Assembly: GCA_030144725.1 (NCBI GenBank)
Contig: JASKMD010000013.1
Location: 6,337,869-6,401,868, forward strand
DNA: 64,000 nucleotides
Origin: Haematococcus lacustris
Lineage: Eukaryota > Chlorophyta > Chlorophyceae > Chlamydomonadales > Haematococcaceae
Reading direction: 5' to 3'
Part shown: positions 56,510 through 64,000 of the stretch, one piece after another
Layout: the number at the start of each line of letters is the position of its first letter
How positions within the stretch are numbered: position 1 is the first letter of the stretch
Notes under the pieces: generated by a model
What the model saw: the letters and a program-made list of their open reading frames with translations, nothing else
Databases searched by the model: none
What the model was told of the DNA's origin: nothing
Program-made: the position numbers and the translations under genes

Positions 56510-59500
56510 GGGGCCCCAGTAGGCTGCTGCATGGTGGAGCAGGCTGTGGTGCCAGCAGCCCTGAGAGGGCATGCAGGCAGCAGCAGGGGAGGACAGCAAG
56601 AGGCAGAGAGGTGGAGGGTGGAGGGTGGAGGGGAGAGCCTGCGGGCCACCTGCCTGTGGATGGCGTCCACGATGGACCTTGTGTGCTTCAGGCTCATGCG
56701 CTGCCCCACACCGTACCTGCGGCCAGCACCACCCAGGCACACCCACAGCTGCTGCTCACCAGCCTGGCAGCAGCCTAGAACAAACCAAGGACCCAGCCAG
56801 GCAGCACCTCACATTGTCTAGGCTCCAGTGTCACCTGTCACACAACACCTGCCCTCCAGCCTGCCCATGATGTCTGGCCATGCCCATCCAGTCGTTGCTG
56901 CTGCTGCTGTTGCTGCTGCCAGCCAGCCTGCCCATGATGCTGGCAGCAGCCTAGGATTGGCCAAGGGCCCCAGCCAGGCTAATAGCCACAACATTACCGT
57001 CTGCCATCCCTGCCACAGCCCAGTGCCCATCCCACCCACCCTCCTGCCGGCCCAGCAGCCTGTGCACCTGCCCACCCCACCCCACCCCACCCCTCCCCCA
57101 CCCACCCACCCACCCACCCGCCGCCTGTCCAGCCCGTGTTGATGAGCCACGCCGTGGTGCCATGGGCCGACATCTTCTCCGCCAGCATGCTTGCATACTT
57201 CATGGGGTGCCAGACTAGGAACGCGGCGCCAAAACAGGCACTGAAGGTGGCCTCAGGCTCCAGGACGCCCACCTCTGTGCCTGCAATCTGCAAGGCAAGC
57301 AGGCGGGCAGGCAGGCAGGCAGGCAGGCAGGTGGGCGGGTGGGCGGGCAGGAGGGTGGGTGGGTGGGAGGGTGGGCGGGCAAGGCATGACGAGGTTCAGG
57401 CAGCACAGGGGAGGGGGCGAGGGGCAGGGGAGCAAGGGAGTGAAGGCTTTCATCGAGTGAAGGCAGAAGCATCGAGATAGGCAGAGGAGGGTGGGTAGAT
57501 GGGTGAAGAGAGGCTGCTGAGGTGGGGGTGAGAGCAAGTCAAAGGAGAGGAGACAGGGAAGTCAAAAGGTCTAAGGCCTTTCCTCCAGGGCATGAGCGAA
57601 TGCCACGCAGTACCTTGGCTGTGTAACCTGAGATGAAGTGGTACATGGCCTGCTCCAAGCTCAGCTTGCTGACTGGCGGCAGCACTCCAAACGCATCACA
57701 ACACAGCAGGATAATGTTCCTGCGCACCGACCAGCACACATGTTCAGCAATGGTACAACTTTACAAAGCTCGCCTCACATGCACAAGGTGAACCACCATA
57801 TTGCCATATCTACACATCACCGTGTGCGGCTGTGACTGTGCTACTTGCGTTACACGTGAAGGTGGTGGGAGGTGGGTGCTCGCTCTTCCGCTCACTTGGG
57901 GTGGGGCCCGATGCACGGGATGCGCGCGTTGTCGATGTACTCGATGGGATAGCTTGCGCGGGTGTTCTCCGTCAAGTCGTTGCCATCGAAGTCGACCACG
58001 CGGGTGCGGCGGTCAAACACGACGTTTTCGAGAACTGTGCCGAAGCGGATGGCCTTGTAGATTTCTGGTTCTTTGCTCGCCTGCACAAAAGTGACAAGTG
58101 GGTCTGAGCCTGCGCGCGTCCAAGGCCAGTCTACCGCACCTGCCAGGCATCTCAATTCCATAGTCAATGTTACTAGCAGCGCGGACCTGCAGGTTGATGC
58201 ACTTGGCATAGCAGCCGCCCTCAATGTTGAATACGCCATTGTCGCCCCAGCAGTGCTCGTCGTCACCGATCAGTGGCCGGCGAGGGTCGGTGGACAGAGT
58301 TGTCTTGCCAGTGCCTGCAAGCCAGGACGCAAGCGGTGTATGGCGCAAAAAGGACCAAAATGCACTCCCTGAAGCTCAATGCGTCCTCAACACGCACCAA
58401 CCTGACAAACCGAAGAACAGGGTCACGTCCTCGCTGGCGCCCACATTGCAGCCAGAATGCAGCGAAAGGATGCCGCGCTTGGGCATCAGGTAGTGCATTA
58501 TGGTGAACACCCCCTTCTTCATCTCGCCGGCGTACTGGGTGCCTGCACGGCATGCGATACATAGTGAGGGAGCAGCAGGGCGGCAGCAGGGCTGCAAACT
58601 CCACCAGCATCAGGGGCAGCAGCCCTGGCAGCAGCAGCAGCAGCAGCAGCAAGGATCATCACAGCAGGACAGTGCCACGCACCCTAGCAGCAGGTGCAGA
58701 GTGCGTTTAGCCCCATCACCCACCCAGGATCACCAGCTCCCTGTGTGCCAGGCTGAGGTCCACTGAGGTCGAGCTGGTCATGAAGCTGGTGTAGCGGTTG
58801 GCTGGGAAGGGACCTGCAGCCAGCCACCAAGAGGACCTTGGCAGCTGTTGTCCTACAACCACCCTGTGGCCTGTAGAAGTGAGTTCCTTGCCTCAACCCC
58901 ATTGCCTCAGCCTACACAAGCTACCAGCTGAAGGCTACATGCAGCAGGGCCAAAGGCGGGCTGACCCTGCCCCACCCACGCGCTGGCTGCCCACCCACCC
59001 ACCCACATCTCCACCCACCCACCCACCCACCCACCCGCCCACCCATCCGCCCACCCACAGAGCATGGTCTGTTCATGGTCCACAGCATGGACTGCACGCA
59101 CCCGCTTCCCCAAAACATGCTCAGCCTGCCCAGTGCAATGCTTGCTTCTACTTGGCCAGCAGTGCGCTGGGTGGCGGCTGACCTGCATTGTAGATCACGA
59201 AGTCAGGCTCGCCAAAGCTCTGCAGCTCCTCTGGAGTGGGGCGGATGAGCATGTTGTGCATGAACAGGGCGTGGTAGGGGCGAGCACACACTACACGGAT
59301 CTTGGTGCGAGCCTGAAGGTCAGGTAGGGGTAGACAGGACAGGTCAGGTCAGGGGAGGTAGATAGAGAGGTAGGTCAGGTCAGGTAGGTAGAGAGGTCAG
59401 GTCAGGGGAGGTGTGTGGGCTGTCTAACAAGATCAGGTGTCAAAGCTGGCTGGGCTGGGCAAGGGCTGGGCAAGGTGAAGCAAGGTAGGCATGGTGAAGG

Positions 59501-60553
59501 TTCCAAACTGCATGGCCTTCCGTTACACATGCTCGACATGAGCCTTACAGGCCTGCTGGCTATGACACCTCTGGCTTTGAACCCAACGCTGCATGGCACG
59601 GCAGGTCCGCATCTGGCCATGGGGCCTCTGTTGATGGCCCACTGCCTGGCTTCCCAACACATACTGTGGGCCCTGTCAGCTGGGCCCACCGCCCCTGCCA
59701 GCTCAGCACTCACCGAGGGTTCCCAGTTTGCATAGCCGTCAAACACAAAGATGGAGGGCAGGAAGTTGAGGTAGTCTACGGCCCGGGAGCGGTTGAGCAT
59801 GAAGGCACGCTCGTCCATAGGGTAGTTGGGCGAGCCGTTGCCCCACCAGATGTCATCCTCTGTGGTGGGCTCCCGCACCACACGCTTGTCCTTAGGCGAC
59901 CGGCCTGTGGAGGGAGGGAGGGAGGGCGGGCAGAGTGGAGAGGGTGAGGCGTGTGGGGAGGAGGGCTGATGAGCGAAGGTAGGGAGGCCTCCTTAGGTAG
60001 GCCAAGAGCATGGGGCGAACGGGGTCTACGGGTTCAGGGGTGGAGGGGTTCAGCGCCTTAGTGCCAGCCGGGCTGACACAGCGGCAGCTAGCCGTGGTAG
60101 TCGGAACCTATAGGCTGATGTGCAGGGAGCACTGGCGGGGAGAGGATGATTCAAATACATCACCATCGACTGCGAGACTGGCTTGCAGAAAACTTGCGGA
60201 CACGACTTACCCATCTTTTCATATGAGATGGCCGCGATGGCACCGCTCGACACAACCGCGGTGTCAGGTTCGAACTTCAGGGCCATCTCGTACAGCTGCA
60301 CCGCGACCAATTGTGACCAAGGCAGGAGGCGAGGGTTTTGTCGGGGCGCCGACCGGCGCGTGACTTCTGACCGGATGCTGGAAGCTCGGCATAACACAAG
60401 TACTGGACAAAGATGCAGGAGTCTGAACCCACGCACCTGACTGACGGCCAGGTTCCGGTACACAATTCTCGGCTTGAGCCCCGCCTCTTGTGCATGTCGG
60501 CAGGCAAGCAGAAAGTCCGCATTTCCCTGGGACACATCGCAGGGTTCCCGCAT
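55270..60553 (-). CDS. PCK1: Phosphoenolpyruvate carboxykinase (ATP)
   Basis: Converts oxaloacetate and ATP to phosphoenolpyruvate, CO2 and ADP; cytosolic, gluconeogenic in plants and algae. Exons: 60553-60437, 60295-60211, 59904-59714, 59312-59183, 58813-58724, 58542-58402, 58314-58187, 58080-57896, 57719-57614, 57287-57118, 56716-56654, 56214-56049, 55368-55270; every phase matches, giving 556 residues. Motifs: [36 protein letters not shown], metal/substrate block [20 protein letters not shown]-loop [16 protein letters not shown] split by an intron, kinase-2 [54 protein letters not shown]-site LINTGWTGG. The intron 56653-56215 starts GC (AG|GCAGGT) rather than GT. The exon 57118/56716 join gives Gly where the family has Arg (GGRYGVG). 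A start further upstream with another exon is possible. Confidence 0.97.
56212..56510 (+). repeat. CAG trinucleotide blocks in carboxykinase intron
   Basis: Several (CAG)n blocks, longest near 56462-56507 (about 15 units), in the GC-AG intron 56215-56653; the first block begins at the acceptor itself. Sense reads CTG, so the runs also serve as polypyrimidine-like tracts. Poly-Gln/Ala/Leu ORFs are artefacts. Confidence 0.93.
57066..57117 (+). repeat. CCCA tract at a carboxykinase donor
   Basis: ACCCC and ACCC units directly inside the donor of exon 57287-57118. Similar GGGC/GGCA tracts lie at 57296-57380 and CCCA tracts at 58985-59060 in neighbouring introns. Confidence 0.8.
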
Positions 60554-61448
60554 CTTGACAAACGACCTGCGGACAACCACCGTTCACACGGGTCAGCAGG
60601 CACGACGCATCAAGTAGACAGGAGGCAGATATATACCTCTGCTGTAGCACACCTTGCAGCAGCTTAACCCTGATATAAACCCGTGCGCTTGAAAACGTGG
60701 ACCTGCACGCTGTCGCAACACGTTGAGACTGTACCGCAGATGTGCCGCGACCGATGCAATGTGAAGCAGGTAGCTTCCACAGTGCCGAGTCAGCTCAACG
60801 GAACGCGACATGGAGTCCGAGATAACAAACCGGCTGACAAACCATGTTAGGTAGACAATACCGCATATTACATCGATCCATAATCCTTCGATGTGCTCCA
60901 ATGTGGCTACTGCGGGTTTTGCGGTCATGTGTGGATATGTGTAGACATGCGTAGACATGTGTGTGACAAACAAGAAAATTCTTAGTACATGTAGCTGCCT
61001 CGCGTTGCTATTGTTTATGGCGAGGAAGAAGAGACGAACCGGTGTGGGTGGGCCTAGAGCAGTGCCGGAGGACCCCGACTTCGACATATGTGACCGCGAC
61101 GCCGGCACGCTGTGTACACATCCATTCTGTATGAAGCATACTAGCTTGCTCGTCTCTTCTCAGTAGTTATTCGCTGGTTTATCTGGGTTCTGAGTTATGA
61201 ACAAACACTGATCAGTATATGATATGCATCAATGCATAACATACAGTGCTGGTGGATGCGTCTGCGTCTGTCTAGCGGGTAACGTGCTTGCGATCTTGGC
61301 CCACATGCATGTCTAAACCGCGGTTTCGTTACATGACTGAATGATAAGTTTCCGATGGCGCATTACACTGCTGCTTGTTCAATGTTTCTCACTGCACCGT
61401 ATGGAGCCATTTTTTGACTGCTGACTGGGGGGACGTTCAGTCAGGCTT
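60554..61448. other. Carboxykinase upstream region
   Basis: Lower-GC, non-repetitive sequence that should hold the carboxykinase promoter. No coding motif was recognised in it. Confidence 0.55.
60629..60635 (-). promoter_or_regulatory. Possible TATA box of carboxykinase gene
   Basis: TATATAT on the minus strand, 76-82 bases before the chosen ATG at 60553. A five-codon upstream ORF (ATG CGT CGT GCC TGC TGA) lies between them. Confidence 0.4.
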
Positions 61449-62387
61449 GTGAAACTCGACGCTCTGCTCTTTGGGCCCCCTGCAATCACTGCAACCCAGT
61501 TCTACAAGGCGGGCCGCCCCACCCCACCCAGCCTGTCTGCTGCAGCAGCAGCAGGCCATACCAATGCTGCCCCACACACGGGTGATGAGCGGCTTGGGCG
61601 CGGACCTGGCACAGGCCAGGAGGGGTTAAGATCAAGCAACGTGGCCGAAGTGCCAGGCCGCCCTTGGGGTGCAGCTCCCTCACCCGCACCCACCAACACA
61701 AACGTGGTGGCTGGTGGGATGTGGGGTCCAGCCCCGCATAGCCCTCACAGCAGCACTGACAGGCAGCACACCCCACCTCAGCATCACCGCCCCCTCGGCG
61801 CAGACACCCAGGCTGGCTGGGACCCATCCCTGCCCACTGCCACTACCCAGCCTGCGCCCAATGCCTCCAGCCCAGCCACCACCCAGCCCTGGCCTCACCT
61901 GGCTGCTTCCCCTGCCACCACCCAGCCTGCGCCAGCCCCCCTGGCCTCCCACCCCTTGCTGCACTGCGGCACCACACACCGCAGGCGCACCACTGACTCC
62001 TCAGGGCCGCTGGCAGAGCCCTCCTTGGCCTTCTCAGCCTCCACCCTCAGCTCCCCACCCAGCCCCGCACACCCACCCCGCCCCAGCAGCCCCACTCACA
62101 GCCCGTGTCCCATCACAGCCACCAACATAGCATGTGTGGTCGCCGACCAGTGCCGTGCAGGTGGCAGCATCAGCTACACCTACCACCGCAAAGTCAGCCG
62201 TGCCATTGGCCCTGACAGTGGAATCAGCGCAGCCAAGCAGCTGACATTGAGGTGGCAGCACATGCTCAGGCCACAGCTGGGTAGGCTGTCCTGGGCCAGC
62301 CCCCCAGGGTGTGAGGCAGTCACGATGGGACAACCAGCTATTTCGGCTGTACTCCGCCAAAGATTTATGAGCCACTGCTCGTCGTGA
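61449..62387 (+). other. Unrecognised 312-codon open frame
   Basis: An open frame with no ATG at its start (GTG), rich in Pro, Ser, Thr and Ala with repeated ATTQPAP segments, and a more ordinary C-terminal piece (ISYTYHRKVSRAIG, LRWQHMLRPQLGRLSW). No known domain was recognised and no supporting splice sites were noted. It could be a genuine unknown exon or chance openness of GC-rich DNA. Confidence 0.2.
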
Positions 62388-63656
62388 GAAGGATGGCGGA
62401 GAATGGGTTGCATGACGCAGCCATTGTCCCTCATGCAACTACGCACTTGCACGGCGATTGTATACAATCTACTTATCATGCAATGTAACACGGGTCCAAG
62501 CAGCCTAACGGCTGACGGCTTAAGCGGTGTAAGCCACCTCTCTCACAGTAACACGGGCCCAAACGTTCCCTAGTAATGATGGCAGGCCAGCTTACTTACT
62601 ACCAAACTAACTCCTCCATGCAACCGTCAATGCGTGACCCCTGCAATCAATTGCCTGTCTATGCACTAGATCCAACTGTATCATTGCTAACTGCATCGTT
62701 GTGTAGATGCGTTGCCTCCATTGCCAATCATTATATTCCCACAACAGGCGTCGAGCGCATCCGCTTGGCCGACAAGCCTGGGCCTGACTGACTAGTTCAG
62801 GCCCGGAAACTGCCCATCTAGTTGTCCCACAGCCTCCGCTACTACCAGACACCGTCTGGCCGGCTCGTGATTCTACTTCGCGCCCGCTCCTCCCGCAACT
62901 CTTTCGGCGACAGCCGAAGCTCGCTTTCGTCCGGGCGCATTGACCGCCGTGGTGTGGCCCCCCGCCCCCGCTCCCGCCCCCGCCAAGATCGAATCTCCAT
63001 ATCGACCGGCTCGCATGCGCCGGCTCCCGGTCTGGGTTCTACACCGGGGGGAGGCGCCGACGTATCGTACTGTCCGGCTGGTACGACATCGCAGTTGCTG
63101 CTCACCGCGCACATGCCTGGCCCAGGCTGTGGGCTGCCCGGCAGGAGTCGTGCAGGCCCTGCTCCGAGGTGCTGCGCAGGGCTCGTTGGGGCAGACAAGG
63201 GGCAGGCCGCCACACGAGGAGAGGCAGGAGGAGGGGTGCCAGTGCGTTGCCGGCTGCGCTTGGGAGGCGAGGCATCTCCACGAGCCACCTGAGGCCAGGT
63301 GAGATACCCCTCTGACAGCCTGATCAGGCATGCTGGTCTGGCATGCATGAACACTAGGAGATGATTAGGCAACTGCCATGAGTTGAAAAAAGGTAGGAGC
63401 AATAGGAAATGGCGGCAGCGTCTGGCCTGGCCATTTCCTTCTGGCTTGGCCTGGCCTAACAATTCATTGTGAATCCCTAAACATTACAGGGGATGTGTGG
63501 GTTTTCGTTTCGTGACTAAGAAGCCATGGAAGTGTCACCTAGGTTTACCAGCACAGCGCCCCCTGCGCCCCCCCTGCATCACCTCCAGAACCTCATACAG
63601 CCCCCCTTGCCCCTCCCTCTTGCATCCCCCTCCCCCTCCCCACCCTCCTTCCTCAC
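62388..63656. other. Intergenic, no recognisable gene
   Basis: Several frames open on both strands in 62820-63300 (Arg/Pro-rich) without family motifs. 63380-63650 is AT-richer, then C-rich towards the splice donor of the next gene. Confidence 0.5.
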
Positions 63657-64000
63657 CTGTGCCAGCCCTGCGCCGAGCACGCCAGCTGCTGTGATGGCCA
63701 CGCCTTGCATCAGCAGCGTGCCCAGCCGCTGCATCAGGGGTGAGCCAGGTGCGCTGCGGGGGCTGGGCCCCGGGCTGGGGCTGGGCCTTTGGCAGGGGCT
63801 GGGACTTAGGCCGCGGTAGGGGCTGGGGCTGGCGCGGGGGCTGGGTGGCCTGCCTGAGCCGAGCCTGGGGCTGGGAGCCGGGGAGGGTATGGGACGAGGA
63901 CTTGGGCTGGGTCTGATGCCTCCATGGGGGAAGTCTAGCTGATGAGGGGGCTGGCTGGGGGCCACGGGGGGTGCCAGTGCAGCCTGGGGTTCTGGTTCCA
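63657..64000 (-). CDS. Exon of an unidentified gene, open at window edge (possibly RETICULATA-related)
   Basis: Minus-strand exon ending at a good donor (CAG|GTGAGG) at 63657 and running past the window end. It encodes a Ser/Pro-rich segment (PSPSPRPIPSPAPSPR) then SPLMQRLGTLLMQGV and AITAAGVLGAGLAQ, a hydrophobic stretch. The QRLGTLL...G...AAGVLGAGLAQ pattern is reminiscent of the membrane segment of RETICULATA-related (DUF3411) plastid proteins, but this is only one exon with a low-complexity insert. Confidence 0.4.

Noticed and set aside
62842..63462. 206-codon minus-strand ORF
   Set aside because: Arg/Pro-rich with no family motif and overlapped by equally open frames on the other strand; likely chance in GC-rich DNA.

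Overview
This window is nuclear DNA from a green alga, most likely a volvocalean/chlamydomonadalean (a Haematococcus-like genome would fit; this is inferred, not proven). The reasons are high GC, genes cut into many short exons with GT-AG introns, introns packed with simple repeats, plant-type proteins, and a Dualen/RandI-type retrotransposon of the kind known from Chlamydomonas. No prokaryotic features were seen. Most long open frames in the window are repeat artefacts; the real genes were reconstructed here exon by exon from splice phase and family conservation.

Layout: (1) 1-14274, minus: a folate-biopterin (BT1/FBT) transporter, 13 exons, 3' end outside the window and one exon partly lost in a 500-base N gap. 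Its introns hold a 5-kb AGGTC pentanucleotide array, a GGGGT array and a decayed pogo/Tc1-mariner-like transposon. (2) 14740-32665: a three-level nest. A decayed TnpB/Fanzor-like RuvC nuclease gene (minus) is split into a 3' half (14740-15329) and a 5' half (31379-32665) by a Dualen-type non-LTR retrotransposon (15330-31378) flanked by a 13-bp target-site duplication. The retrotransposon's second ORF is itself split, in frame, by a 4.2-kb foldback CACTA-like element (17753-21935) flanked by a 3-bp duplication. (3) 34067-48637, minus: a PH-START-EDR2_C protein (EDR2-like), 26 exons, with a pure 77 x 9-bp minisatellite in one intron. (4) 49006-54356, plus: an alpha/beta-hydrolase resembling prenylcysteine methylesterase, divergent from the EDR2-like gene, with a probable one-base frameshift before its catalytic Asp. 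(5) 55270-60553, minus: ATP-dependent phosphoenolpyruvate carboxykinase, 13 exons, with one GC-AG intron. (6) 63657-64000, minus: the edge of one more gene.

The host genes are unrelated housekeeping or signalling genes and do not form a pathway or operon. The notable biology is the mobile DNA. The retrotransposon carries an N-terminal 38-residue repeat array, a 2A-type ribosome-skipping motif, two successive Cys-His-Asp protease-like modules, an AP-like endonuclease, a reverse transcriptase, a PHD finger, RNase H and a PD-(D/E)XK-like nuclease. A second theme is that intronic tandem repeats mostly lie with the same strand in the sense direction of the host gene: sense strands read as C/T-rich TGACC-type repeats without GT or AG dinucleotides.
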